Assembly (NCBI GenBank): GCA_964242305.1
Contig: CAXTBB010000012.1
Coordinates: forward strand, 31,728-95,727
DNA length: 64,000 nucleotides
Reading direction: 5' to 3'
Source of the DNA: DATLGB01 sp964242305
GTDB taxonomy: Bacteria; Actinomycetota; Thermoleophilia; Solirubrobacterales; Solirubrobacteraceae
Notes under the pieces: model-generated
Databases searched by the model: none
What the model was told of the DNA's origin: nothing
Seen by the model: only the letters and a program-made list of their open reading frames with translations
Translations under genes and position numbers: made by a program
In this document: positions 1-8,658 of the stretch, one piece after another
Position numbering within the stretch: position 1 is the stretch's first letter
How the letters are laid out: the number at the start of each line of letters is the position of its first letter

Positions 1-1
1 C

Positions 2-1047
<1,046 letters not shown>

Positions 1048-1048
<1 letters not shown>

Positions 1049-1064
1049 GATCCCAGAGGGATCC
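1048..1064 (+). terminator. Hairpin at the gatB stop codon
   Basis: Perfect inverted repeat GGATCCC-AGA-GGGATCC with a 7-bp stem and 3-nt loop, starting on the last base of the gatB stop. There is no T-run, so it is a possible Rho-independent-like or processing hairpin rather than a classic terminator. Confidence 0.45.
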
Positions 1065-1083
1065 GAACACGTGGAGGTCGCTT

Positions 1084-1089
1084 TATCAT
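1084..1089 (+). promoter_or_regulatory. -10 hexamer TATCAT, leaderless start
   Basis: TATCAT lies 6 nt before the ATG at 1096, in a locally AT-richer stretch. The spacing would put the transcript start at or next to the start codon. No clear -35 box is visible. Confidence 0.45.
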
Positions 1090-1095
1090 CGTGGT

Positions 1096-1311
1096 ATGGG
1101 CAAGCTCATCCGCATGGACAAGACCGGCCATACGACGCTCGCCGAGTTCACGGCCGAAGACGCCGACGACGCGGTCACGGCGTTCCGGGAGCAGCTGGAC
1201 GCCGGCTACTACGCGGTCGTCACCCGCGGCGAGGGCCACGCCGAGCAGGTCCGCGAGCTGCCGCTGGACGCCGACCTGGTGATCCTGCGCCGCCCCATCG
1301 CGGGTGGCTGA
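1096..1311 (+). CDS. Small protein of unknown function (71 aa)
   Basis: I do not recognise a family. The 71-residue product is soluble, acidic in the middle (EFTAEDADDAVTAF) and ends with a LVILRRPIAGG tail; there is no signal peptide or membrane segment. A TATCAT -10 just upstream and an 8-bp overlap with the following membrane-protein gene argue that it is a real gene at the head of a two-gene unit. No function is inferred. Confidence 0.6.
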   Translation: MGKLIRMDKTGHTTLAEFTAEDADDAVTAFREQLDAGYYAVVTRGEGHAEQVRELPLDADLVILRRPIAGG

Positions 1312-1948
1312 CCCGCAGGTCCTCAACGAGACCGCGGGCGTCTACTGGCGGCCGCGGGTCGACGCGCAGCGGCTGAGGACGGCCGGCCGGATCTGGACGG
1401 CGACGACGGTCGCCCACACGATCCCCTGGCTGCTGATGGCGGGCCTGCTGCTGTACCTGAACCCGATCAGCGCGCCGCTGGCGGTCATCCTGATCGCCCA
1501 CGCGTGGATCATCCCCGAGCTCTACGCCAAGCGCGGCGCGAACGTCCTGCGCCCCGCCCGCCGCCAGGGCGAGGCGTCCGAGTCGACCGCGCTCGGGCTG
1601 CTCGGCGACCTGGTCGGCCACGAGGCGCGCGACCTGCACGCGCAGACCGGGCTCATTCTCGAGCGGGGACGGTTCGGCCCGTGGCTGGTCGGCGAGCAGG
1701 GCGCCGTCCTCTTCACCGACGGCGGCCGGCGCGTCCACTGCTACTGCGTCCGCGTCGAGGATCCCGACCTGCCCAGCGCGGACCGCATCGCGCACCTGCT
1801 GCTCGCGCTGCGGGAGGACGAGGCGGGGTTCGCCACCGTCGCCAATCGAGCGTTCTCCGGTGCACCGTGGCGGCTGCGGCGGCGCCTGGCTCCCCGCGCG
1901 CGGCCCGCCGTGGCCCGCGCCGCCCGGGCCAGCGGCGTGGACGAATAA
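1304..1948 (+). CDS. Membrane-anchored protein of unknown function (214 aa)
   Basis: The GTG start lies inside the end of the 71-aa gene (8-bp overlap), so the two are probably translated together. After a ~25-residue N-terminal stretch there are two hydrophobic segments (about residues 30-70, with the run WLLMAGLLLYLN), then a cytoplasmic domain of ~130 residues containing VLFTDGGRRVHCYCVRVEDPD. The end is Arg/Ala rich. I do not recognise the family; it could bind or modify something at the inner face of the membrane, but nothing catalytic is evident. Confidence 0.6.
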   Translation: MADPQVLNETAGVYWRPRVDAQRLRTAGRIWTATTVAHTIPWLLMAGLLLYLNPISAPLAVILIAHAWIIPELYAKRGANVLRPARRQGEASESTALGLLGDLVGHEARDLHAQTGLILERGRFGPWLVGEQGAVLFTDGGRRVHCYCVRVEDPDLPSADRIAHLLLALREDEAGFATVANRAFSGAPWRLRRRLAPRARPAVARAARASGVDE

Positions 1949-2008
1949 GCCTGCATCTTTCACCAAATGGCCATATGTGCCGTTCAGCTTGGAGTGCACA
2001 ATGGTCGT

Positions 2009-2188
2009 ATGAACATGACAAAGACGACCGCAGTCGCCCTGGCATCCGGCCGGGGAACCGTGACGCGGCTGAGCGCGGCCCGGCGCTCCCCCAACCGCCG
2101 CACCGACGTCCGCCGCGCGCAGGACGCCCGCCGCTCCCTGCGGCCCCGCGAGGAGCGCTTCGCGCACCTCAAGCGCATGTACGACTGA
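2009..2188 (+). CDS. Possible small basic protein (59 aa)
   Basis: An ATG at 2009 opens a 59-codon frame ending at a TGA. The product is strongly basic (RRSPNRR, DVRRAQDARRS, REERFAHLKRMYD), without membrane segments, and resembles a nucleic-acid-binding tail more than a folded enzyme. The 60 bases upstream are unusually AT-rich for this genome, which suggests a promoter. An in-frame upstream ATG at 1967 would add 14 residues. It could be a chance ORF; no family is recognised. Confidence 0.4.
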   Translation: MNMTKTTAVALASGRGTVTRLSAARRSPNRRTDVRRAQDARRSLRPREERFAHLKRMYD

Positions 2189-2202
2189 CTGCTCGTCCCC
2201 CG

Positions 2203-2208
2203 TACCCT
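2203..2208 (+). promoter_or_regulatory. -10 hexamer TACCCT within a small dyad
   Basis: TACCCT lies 7 nt before the GTG at 2216 and is flanked by complementary runs (TCCCCCG ... CGGGGGA), so the -10 sits inside the loop of a potential hairpin. The spacing fits leaderless transcription. Confidence 0.4.
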
Positions 2209-2215
2209 CGGGGGA

Positions 2216-2524
2216 GTGGAGTACCTGATCATCTGCTCGATCTCCGGCGTCTGGGCGGGGTACGTGGGCAAGTCGAAGGGGTCGTCGGCCGTCATCTGGT
2301 TCATGATCGGCGCGGTGGTCCCCTTCCTGGGTGTCCTCATCGCCGTGCTGTACCGGCGCGAGGACGACGAGGTGCGCCGCCAGTGCCCGCGGTGCGGCAA
2401 CGTCGTTCCCCTCTACGACCAGGTCTGCACGCGCTGCGGCCTGGACCTCGACTTCCCCGAGGTGGCGATCGAGCCGGAAGGGGTGGCGAGAGCCGCGAAG
2501 GACGGCGGCGGCCGGACCGCGTAA
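2216..2524 (+). CDS. Membrane protein with C-terminal zinc ribbon
   Basis: 102 residues. Two hydrophobic helices (about residues 2-18 and 24-46) are followed by a charged linker and a four-cysteine zinc-ribbon, CPRCGN-x9-CTRCGLDL (about residues 57-75). The tail is acidic, then Gly/Arg rich. Such arrangements put a zinc knuckle on the cytoplasmic face of the membrane; the partner is unknown. The GTG start is supported by a TACCCT hexamer 7 nt upstream. The architecture is clear but the function is not. Confidence 0.7.
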   Translation: MEYLIICSISGVWAGYVGKSKGSSAVIWFMIGAVVPFLGVLIAVLYRREDDEVRRQCPRCGNVVPLYDQVCTRCGLDLDFPEVAIEPEGVARAAKDGGGRTA

Positions 2525-2551
2525 CAGCGGTTCTCGCCGGACCCCAAGGCG

Positions 2552-2839
2552 TTAGGTGCGAGCCAGCAGGGCTGACGCCGCGAACACTGCGGCGGCGCTC
2601 ACGAAGACCGCCGGCCACGCGCCGATCGCGTGCCCGAGCGGGTGGGAGGCGACGAACAGCGCCAGCGCGATGGCCAGCAGCGCCCCGGTCCGGCCGCGGC
2701 CGGCGATCGGGAGCGCCATGCGCGCGCACACCGCCCCGCCGGCGAGCAGGACGAGCCCGCCGAGGGCGCGCACGTCCGTGACCTCGGCGACCCCGAAGCC
2801 GGCCACGAACGTGGCCGCGGCGACCAGGCCGACGCGCAC
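2552..2839 (-). CDS. Small four-helix membrane protein
   Basis: A 95-residue frame from a GTG at 2839 made almost wholly of four hydrophobic helices (GLVAAATFVAGFGVAEV; GGLVLLAGGAVCARMAL; GALLAIALALFVAS; WPAVFVSAAAVFAASALLA). It lies 32 bp downstream of the DUF2294 gene on the same strand and is probably co-transcribed. The start is uncertain because no ATG occurs in the frame, and an earlier non-canonical start overlapping the upstream stop is possible. No family is recognised. Confidence 0.55.
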   Translation of the reverse strand: MRVGLVAAATFVAGFGVAEVTDVRALGGLVLLAGGAVCARMALPIAGRGRTGALLAIALALFVASHPLGHAIGAWPAVFVSAAAVFAASALLART

Positions 2840-2871
2840 GCCGTCGAGCTCCGCGGCCTGCTGGTGCGCGA

Positions 2872-3216
2872 TCAGAGCGGGCGGTCCAGCATGAAGATCT
2901 CGAACGACCGCGGCGGGTCGAACACGATCTGCGAGTGGTAGGTGAGCACGCGGCGCTCGGTGATGCGCTCGACGGCCGAGCAGAACTCCGCCTCGACGAC
3001 GCGCTGGAAGCGCAGCCGGTAGTCGCGGACGAGCATCTCCTCGCCCGCCTCCAGGAGGGTCTCCTCGTTGCGGGTCAGGCCGCCCTCGAGCACGGTGAGG
3101 ACGTACTCGTCGTTGATGAAGCTCTTGGCCGCGGTGGGGCCCTTCCCGTAATGCTCTTTCATGAGCGCCACGAGCGTGTTGGACAGCGCCGCTCTGATCT
3201 CGCCGTGTTCGGACAC
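2872..3216 (-). CDS. DUF2294-type small soluble protein
   Basis: 114 residues matching the DUF2294 family in length and pattern: an N-terminal helix (ALSNTLVALMKEHYGKGPT), a central INDEYVLTVLEGGLTRNEETLL segment, and a C-terminal ERRVLTYHSQIVFDPP strand pair. The biochemical role of the family is not established. It is the first gene of a short minus-strand unit with the four-helix membrane protein; the region upstream is shared with a divergent small membrane gene at 3240. Confidence 0.75.
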   Translation of the reverse strand: MSEHGEIRAALSNTLVALMKEHYGKGPTAAKSFINDEYVLTVLEGGLTRNEETLLEAGEEMLVRDYRLRFQRVVEAEFCSAVERITERRVLTYHSQIVFDPPRSFEIFMLDRPL

Positions 3217-3226
3217 CGCGGGCCAT

Positions 3227-3232
3227 TAAAGT
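3227..3232 (+). promoter_or_regulatory. -10 hexamer TAAAGT
   Basis: TAAAGT ends 7 nt before the GTG at 3240 and lies in the 23-bp gap after the divergent DUF2294 start. It favours GTG 3240 over GTG 3231 as the real start. Confidence 0.45.
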
Positions 3233-3239
3233 GGGACAG

Positions 3240-3428
3240 GTGAGACAACGAATGGAAGGGCTCGGGCGACGTCTGCTCGCTTACATCCTGATCCTGATCG
3301 CGGTGGTCCTGATCCTGTACTTCGTGGTCAAGGTCGTCACCGGCTTCATCCACACCCTGATCCTGATCGCGCTGCTCGTGTTCGCGCTCTACGCGCTCAG
3401 CTGGGGGATGCGCAACAAGCGCGCTTAG
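3240..3428 (+). CDS. Small two-helix membrane protein
   Basis: 62 residues from GTG 3240: a short basic N-terminus (MRQRMEGLGRRLL), then two closely spaced hydrophobic segments (AYILILIAVVLILYFVVKVV and LILIALLVFALYALSW) and a basic end (MRNKRA). The topology suggests a hairpin in the membrane with both ends inside. In-frame alternatives are GTG 3231 and ATG 3252. Its 3' end overlaps the convergent membrane protein gene by 4 bp. Function unknown. Confidence 0.6.
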   Translation: MRQRMEGLGRRLLAYILILIAVVLILYFVVKVVTGFIHTLILIALLVFALYALSWGMRNKRA

Positions 3429-3826
3429 TGCGCGCCCATGCCGCTGGCGACCACGCACAGCAGCGAAGCGGCGAAGACCAGCCCCGCCGGCTGCGCCCGG
3501 CGGCCGAGGACGAGCAGCGCGCACAACGACAGCTCGGCGCCGACCGTGAGCAGGTCGAGCACGCCGACGGGCTCGACCGGCAGCCCCGGCAGTCCGGTGG
3601 TCCGCGAGACCGCCCACGCCGCCACGAAGGCCAGGTTGGCCACCAACCCCCAGCGAGGGGGCGCACCGTTGAGTACGGCGATCGCCCAGCCCGTCTGCAG
3701 CGCGGCGGAGGCGGCGAACCCCGCCCCCAGCCACCACGCCTGGGCGAAATGACCCGGCGCCAGCCAGGCGTGGACGGTCGCCGCCAGCAGCGACAAGGCG
3801 ACCAGGACGTCGCGCTCGGAGCTCAT
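3425..3826 (-). CDS. Small membrane protein with paired histidines, third gene of signalling cassette
   Basis: 133 residues with four hydrophobic helices. The first helix carries H19 and H26 in the pattern HAWLAPGHFAQAWWLGAGF; similar His-x6-His helices recur in actinobacterial membrane proteins of unknown role. The start codon overlaps the stop of the histidine kinase gene (ATGA), so the three genes from 5972 to 3425 form one translationally coupled unit. It may be the sensory or cofactor-binding partner of the kinase; heme or metal binding by the histidines is an inference. Confidence 0.65.
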   Translation of the reverse strand: MSSERDVLVALSLLAATVHAWLAPGHFAQAWWLGAGFAASAALQTGWAIAVLNGAPPRWGLVANLAFVAAWAVSRTTGLPGLPVEPVGVLDLLTVGAELSLCALLVLGRRAQPAGLVFAASLLCVVASGMGAH

Positions 3827-5385
3827 TCCGGGACCGTGTCGGGGATGGTGAACGAGAAGGTCGAGCCCTCGTTCTCGTAGCCGTCGACCCAGATGCGCCC
3901 GCCGTGGCGCTCGACGATGCGCTGGCAGATGGCCAGGCCGATGCCCGTTCCCGGGAACTCGTCCTCGCCGTGCAGGCGCTGGAACATCCCGAAGACCTTG
4001 GAGGCGTGGCGCGGGTCGATCCCGATGCCGTTGTCGCGTACGTCGATCCGCCAGGCCGCCGCCAGCCGGGCGGCCGTGATCTCGATCCGCGGCTTCCGGC
4101 CGGCCGGCGTGAACTTGATCGCGTTGGAGATCAGGTTCTGGACGACCTGGGCGATGCGCGGCGCGTCGGCCACAAGCTCGGGCAGCGGGCCGGTCTCGAT
4201 GCGCGCGCCGCGCTCCTCGATCTCGGCGGCGAGGTCCTCGCGCACGCGGTCGACCAGGGCGTCCAGGGCGAACGGCGCCACCGCCGCCTCCGTCCGGCCG
4301 GCCCGGGCGAACGCGAGCAGGTCGTCGATCATGCGCTGCATGCGCATCGTCCCGCCGGTGATGAAGCCGATCAGCTTGTCGGCCTCGGAATCGAGCTGCC
4401 CCTCGTAGCGGCGCGCCAGCATCGTGGTGAACGAGGTCACGGAGCGCAGCGGGGCGGCGAGGTCGTGGGAGGCGACGTAGGCGAAGTGCTCGAGCTCGGC
4501 GTTGGAGCGCCGCAGCTCGGCGGCGAGCTCGGCCTGGTGGCCGATCCGCCGCTGCATCCAGGTGACGACCCGGTGGGCGCCGAACGCCAGCACCGCCTCC
4601 GTGAGGAGGACGCCCAGCGCCGACAGGTACCAGGTGCCGTTGCCGAGGTGCCGGGCGCAGAACGCCCACAGCGCGCTGGCCACCAGCACGGTGACGGCGC
4701 CGTAGCGAGGCGGAGCCCAACCGCCGACGGCCAGGGTCGGCGCCGCCCACAGCAGCAGGAACGTCGCCGGCGCGAGCTCCGTCGCCAGCACGAGCCCGGT
4801 GCCGAGCGCCAGTGACAGCGCCGAGAGCAGGTAGATGAGCCGCAGCGGAGCGGCGTGCATCTCGGCGATGACGTCCTCCAGCGTGCGCTCGGCGCGCGTG
4901 GGCGCGACCGCCGGGCGCGGCAGCGCCGTCGGCGCCACCAGGACCGGCGGTGCCGGTGCCGGTGCTCGCGCCGGCCCGGGCCGCTCACCGCGCCGCCGGG
5001 CCTCGGCGGCCTCGCGCACGGCCTGGGCGAGCTCGGTCAGCGGCGCGCTCTTCTCCACGTAGCGATCGGCGCCCAGCGCCAGGGCCGTCTCCCCGAGCGC
5101 CGCTGACAGGAAGCCGGAGAAGATGACGATGCCGGCGCCGGGCGCGCCCTCGGCGATGTGGGGGATCGCCTCCAGGCCGTCCATGCGCGGCATGGAGAGG
5201 TCGCAGACGACGATGTCGGGCTGGAGGTCGGCGATCAGCGGGAGCCCGTCGACGGGGTCGTCGGCCTCGCCGACCACGACCAGGTCGGCTGACTCGCTCA
5301 GGGTCCCGCGCACCCGGTGGCGCAGCTCGCGGGTGTCGTCGAGCAGGAAGATGCGGACCGTCTTGGTGCCGACGGCTGCGCTCAC
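3823..5385 (-). CDS. Receiver-TM-histidine kinase hybrid
   Basis: 520 residues with an unusual order. Residues 8-125 are a receiver domain (acidic D16/D17, phospho-acceptor D62 in CDLSMP, K112). A Pro/Ala-rich linker (130-165) leads to four membrane helices (about 183-270). Then comes a HisKA helix with H307 (ASHDLAAPLRSV) and a full HATPase domain (NLISNAIKFTPAG, DNGIGID, GTGIGLAICQRI). Receivers normally precede a kinase in soluble proteins or follow it in hybrids; a receiver ahead of a membrane block is rare. It is coupled on both sides by 4-bp overlaps to membrane proteins that probably supply the input. The domain calls are firm; the stimulus is unknown. Confidence 0.9.
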   Translation of the reverse strand: MSAAVGTKTVRIFLLDDTRELRHRVRGTLSESADLVVVGEADDPVDGLPLIADLQPDIVVCDLSMPRMDGLEAIPHIAEGAPGAGIVIFSGFLSAALGETALALGADRYVEKSAPLTELAQAVREAAEARRRGERPGPARAPAPAPPVLVAPTALPRPAVAPTRAERTLEDVIAEMHAAPLRLIYLLSALSLALGTGLVLATELAPATFLLLWAAPTLAVGGWAPPRYGAVTVLVASALWAFCARHLGNGTWYLSALGVLLTEAVLAFGAHRVVTWMQRRIGHQAELAAELRRSNAELEHFAYVASHDLAAPLRSVTSFTTMLARRYEGQLDSEADKLIGFITGGTMRMQRMIDDLLAFARAGRTEAAVAPFALDALVDRVREDLAAEIEERGARIETGPLPELVADAPRIAQVVQNLISNAIKFTPAGRKPRIEITAARLAAAWRIDVRDNGIGIDPRHASKVFGMFQRLHGEDEFPGTGIGLAICQRIVERHGGRIWVDGYENEGSTFSFTIPDTVPE

Positions 5386-5972
5386 GAGCCCTCGAGCTGG
5401 ACCCCGGCGGCGGCGGAGCGGCGCAGGTCGCCCGGGCCGAGCGGCTCGCTCTCCGACGGCCCCAGCAGGTCGGAGATGAGCCGCTGCGAGCGGCGCAGCG
5501 TGTCCTCGATGGCGGCCTTGGACTCCTGGTCGTCGCCGCTCTCGAGCGCCATCCGCGCGACGGCCAGGCCCTGAACGATGTTGTCGTTGATCTCGAGGGC
5601 ATGGCGCTCGCGGACCTTGAAGTCCTCGAACATCTGCGCGCCGCGGAGCACGCTCGCGTATGAGCCGCGCAGCGACAGGTAGTAGAACGCCACCATCGCG
5701 CCGAAGATGTCCCAGGCCGCCGTCTGCCAGTGCCAGGCGTCGCGCAGGGCCAGGGCCTTCGGGTCGTTGACGCCGAACGTCGGCAGCAGCATGTGCACGG
5801 CGTGCGAGCCGTGGTGCACCGCGCAGGTGAAGAAGATCATCGCCGTCGCCGTGGCCAGCTTGTTGGTGCCCAGCTGCTCCGTCGCCCGCAGCCCGGAGAA
5901 GATGATCCAGGAGATGCAGAAGTAGGCGATCGCGATGGCGACGTTGGCGACGGTGATGATCTGCCAGAGCAT
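5382..5972 (-). CDS. His-rich membrane sensor with isolated kinase-dimerisation-like helix
   Basis: 196 residues. Three hydrophobic helices (about 6-27, 41-62, 84-101) carry H53, H54, H57, H60 and H81. They are followed by a coiled-coil-like region, RERHALEINDNIVQGLAVARMAL (about 121-143), that resembles the DHp helix of HisKA_3 kinases but has Asn where the phospho-His and Asp are expected, and no ATPase domain follows. It heads the cassette and overlaps the hybrid kinase gene by 4 bp. It may be a pseudo-kinase sensor that pairs with the 520-aa protein. Gap to the upstream aldehyde dehydrogenase gene is 74 bp. Confidence 0.7.
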   Translation of the reverse strand: MLWQIITVANVAIAIAYFCISWIIFSGLRATEQLGTNKLATATAMIFFTCAVHHGSHAVHMLLPTFGVNDPKALALRDAWHWQTAAWDIFGAMVAFYYLSLRGSYASVLRGAQMFEDFKVRERHALEINDNIVQGLAVARMALESGDDQESKAAIEDTLRRSQRLISDLLGPSESEPLGPGDLRRSAAAGVQLEGS

Positions 5973-6046
5973 GGAGGCGGTCCTCTTCGGGGACGTACGG
6001 GGGGCTTCTTCGCTGCTTCGGCCAAGAATCCCGCCTCCTTGAGTGC

Positions 6047-7417
6047 TCAGCCCCCGACGCGGATCAGCTTCTTGTTGACGAACTCGTCCATGCCGTAGCG
6101 GCCCAGCTCGCGCCCGAAGCCGGAGTTCTTGACGCCGCCGAAGGGCAGCTCGGCGCCGTCCGCGCCGACGAGGTTGACGAAGACCATGCCGGTGTCGAGC
6201 CGGTCGGCCACGCGCTGCGCCTGCTCGTCGTCCTCCGTGAAGACGTAGGAGCCGAGCCCGTACGGGGTGTCGTTGGCGACCTTGATGGCCTCCGTCTCGT
6301 CCGCCACCCGGTAGACCTGCGCCACCGGCCCGAACAGCTCCTCCTGGTAGGCGGGGTTGTCCGGGGTGATGTCGGTGAGCACAGCGGGAGAGAAGAAGTT
6401 CCCCTCGCGGCCGCCCCCCGCGGCGAGCGTCGCGCCGCTCTCGAGCGCGCGCTCGACCTGCTCCTCGAGCCGGTCCGCGGCGGCGGTGGAGCTCAGCGGG
6501 CCGACCTGCGTGTCCTCCTCGGTGGGGTCCTTGGCGGGCACGGCGGTCATCGCGTCGCCGAACTTGGCGACGAAGTCGTCGTAGAGCTCGTCGAGGACGA
6601 TGAAGCGCTTGGCGGCGTTGCAGGACTGTCCGGAGTTGTCCAGGCGCGCGCCGACCGCCGCCTCGACGACCGCGTCCAGGTCGGAGGTGCCGAGCAGGAT
6701 GAACGGGTCCGAGCCGCCCAGCTCGAGCACGACCTTCTTGAGGTTGCGACCGGCGATCTCCGCCACGGCCGCCCCGGCGCGCTCCGAGCCGGTCAGGGAC
6801 ACGCCCCGGACCCGCTTGTCGGCGATGACCCCCTCGATCTGCTCGTTGGTGGCGTAGACGTTGACGTAGGCGCCGTCGGGGAAGCCGGCGTCGTCGTAGA
6901 TCTGCTGGATGGCCTCGGCCGACTCCGGGCACTGCGGCGCGTGCTTGAGCACGATCGTGTTGCCGATGATCAGGTTCGGGCCGGCGAAGCGGGCGACCTG
7001 GTAGTAGGGGAAGTTCCACGGCATGATCCCGAGCAGGACGCCGAAGGAGGAGCGGCGGATGAGCGCCGTGCCGTCGCCGTCGAGCAGGTCGATCGGCTCG
7101 TCGGCGAGCAGCCGCTCGGCGTTGTCGGCGTAGAAGTCGTAGATGGCCTGGCAGAACTCGACCTCCGCCTTGGCCTGCTCGATCGGCTTGCCCATCTCGC
7201 GGACGATGATGCTCGCCAGCGCGTCGATGCGCTCGGCGTGCAGTGCGCCGACCTTCCGGATCAGCTCCGCGCGCTCGGCGATCGTCGACTCGGCACTCCA
7301 GCCCTCGTGCGCGGCCTGCGCGCGCCCGAGCGCCTCGTCGAGTTGCGCGTCGGTGATGGTGGGGTACTCCTTGACGGTCTCGCCGGTGGCGGGGTTCACA
7401 ACTTGGTAATCGCTCAT
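6047..7417 (-). CDS. NAD(P)-dependent aldehyde (succinate-semialdehyde type) dehydrogenase
   Basis: 456 residues, the length of Sad/GabD1-type enzymes. Seen motifs: MPWNFPYYQVARFAGPNL (cofactor loop), LTGSERAG, catalytic Glu in VLELGGSDPFIL, catalytic Cys in NSGQSCNAAKRF, and EELFGPVAQVY. It oxidises a short-chain semialdehyde to the acid. The start overlaps the stop of the aminotransferase gene (ATGA), so both enzymes are made together; the pair fits stepwise breakdown of putrescine, GABA or beta-alanine. Its divergent neighbour is a polyamine-type importer. The exact substrate cannot be read from the sequence. Confidence 0.9.
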   Translation of the reverse strand: MSDYQVVNPATGETVKEYPTITDAQLDEALGRAQAAHEGWSAESTIAERAELIRKVGALHAERIDALASIIVREMGKPIEQAKAEVEFCQAIYDFYADNAERLLADEPIDLLDGDGTALIRRSSFGVLLGIMPWNFPYYQVARFAGPNLIIGNTIVLKHAPQCPESAEAIQQIYDDAGFPDGAYVNVYATNEQIEGVIADKRVRGVSLTGSERAGAAVAEIAGRNLKKVVLELGGSDPFILLGTSDLDAVVEAAVGARLDNSGQSCNAAKRFIVLDELYDDFVAKFGDAMTAVPAKDPTEEDTQVGPLSSTAAADRLEEQVERALESGATLAAGGGREGNFFSPAVLTDITPDNPAYQEELFGPVAQVYRVADETEAIKVANDTPYGLGSYVFTEDDEQAQRVADRLDTGMVFVNLVGADGAELPFGGVKNSGFGRELGRYGMDEFVNKKLIRVGG

Positions 7418-8637
7418 GCGGTGGTCTCCAGGGCGCGGGTCATGGATGCTGCGATCAGGTCGAAGTGCTCTTCGGTGGCGGTCAGGGGCGGAGAGACGGC
7501 GACGCCGGACGCGAGCGCGCGCACGAGCACGCCCTCGGCGCGGACGGCGCCGGCGAACACCTGCGGGTTGCCCTCCAGCTCGACGGCGGCGAGCGTGCCG
7601 GTGCCGCCGCGGACCTCGACGACGCCGGGACGGTCGGCGAGCGGCTTCAGCGCGTCGTGCAGCGGTCCCTCCATCGTCTGGCCGCGCTCGAGGATCGGCT
7701 CGAGCAGGTCCAGGTTGGCCAGCGCGGCGGCGCAGCAGGTGGCGTGGCCGGCGTAGGTGGCGCCGTGGCGGAAGACGGGGCCGCCCGGCTCGCCCCAGAA
7801 CGGCTCGGCGACGCGGCCGGAGACGACCACACCGCCCAGCGGGAGGTAGCCGGAGGTGACGCCCTTGGCGAAGATGACCATGTCCGGGACGACGTCCCAG
7901 CGCTCGATGCCGTACCAGGTGCCGAGCCGGCCGAAGCCGCAGATGACGCTGTCGCAGACGAACAGGATGCCGCGGTCGGCGCAGATCTCGGCGACGCCCT
8001 CGATGTAGCCGGGCGCGGGCGGGCGCACGCCGCCGGCGCCGATCACCGGCTCGCAGAAGACGGCGGCGACGCGGTCGCCCCCGATGCGGTCGACGTGCTC
8101 GCGCAGGGCGTCCACGGAGTCGTGCTCGACGACGGCGACGTCGGGGATCAGCGGACCCCAGCTCGAGCGGTTGGCCTCGATGCCGGCCAGCGAGGTCCCG
8201 AAGCCGTGGGTGCCGTGGTAGCCGTTGGCGCGCACGACGATGTGCTGGCGCTCGGATTGCCCGTGCTCGAGCCAGTACCGGCGGGCGAGCTTGGCCGCCG
8301 TGTCGACGCCGTCCCCGCCGCCGGAGGCCAGGAAGACCTTCGCGTCGGGCATGGGCGCGAGCTCGGCGAGCCGGTGGGTGAGCTGCTGCGCGGGCTCGGA
8401 CACGAAGTCCCCGAAAGCGCTGTAGGCCTCGAGGCGGCCCATCTGCTCGGCGACCGCGGCGGCGATCTCCGGCCGCCCGTGGCCGACGTTGCAGTACCAC
8501 AGCGACGCCGTCGCATCCAGGTAGCGATTGCCGTCGGTGTCCCAGACCCAGACGTCCTCCCCGCGCTCCAGGACGAGCTCCGAGGAGCGCACCGCACCCA
8601 TGTCCGCGAACGGGTGCCACATCCGCGATTCCCTCAT
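7414..8637 (-). CDS. Class III PLP aminotransferase (omega-amino acid/polyamine type)
   Basis: 407 residues. Class III signatures: WYCNVGHGRPEI, ASGGGDGVDTAAKLAR, ANGYHGTHGFG, EPVIGAGGVRPP, the VCDSVICGFGRLG segment with the PLP aspartate, and the Schiff-base lysine in IFAKGVTSGYLPLGG. Such enzymes move the terminal amine of putrescine, GABA or beta-alanine to pyruvate or 2-oxoglutarate, giving the aldehyde used by the downstream dehydrogenase. ATG 8637 is chosen; ATG 8622 is possible. Only 21 bp separate it from the divergent ABC ATPase start. Confidence 0.9.
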   Translation of the reverse strand: MRESRMWHPFADMGAVRSSELVLERGEDVWVWDTDGNRYLDATASLWYCNVGHGRPEIAAAVAEQMGRLEAYSAFGDFVSEPAQQLTHRLAELAPMPDAKVFLASGGGDGVDTAAKLARRYWLEHGQSERQHIVVRANGYHGTHGFGTSLAGIEANRSSWGPLIPDVAVVEHDSVDALREHVDRIGGDRVAAVFCEPVIGAGGVRPPAPGYIEGVAEICADRGILFVCDSVICGFGRLGTWYGIERWDVVPDMVIFAKGVTSGYLPLGGVVVSGRVAEPFWGEPGGPVFRHGATYAGHATCCAAALANLDLLEPILERGQTMEGPLHDALKPLADRPGVVEVRGGTGTLAAVELEGNPQVFAGAVRAEGVLVRALASGVAVSPPLTATEEHFDLIAASMTRALETTA

Positions 8638-8643
8638 GCCGCG

Positions 8644-8650
8644 CAGTCTG
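8644..8650. promoter_or_regulatory. Shared -10-like core between divergent catabolic and transport genes
   Basis: CAGTCTG reads as a weak -10 in both directions: CAGTCT lies 9 nt before ATG 8659 on the plus strand, and CAGACT lies 7 nt before ATG 8637 on the minus strand. The whole intergenic gap is 21 bp, so both promoters must overlap each other and coding sequence. Confidence 0.3.
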
Positions 8651-8658
8651 ACAGGCTT

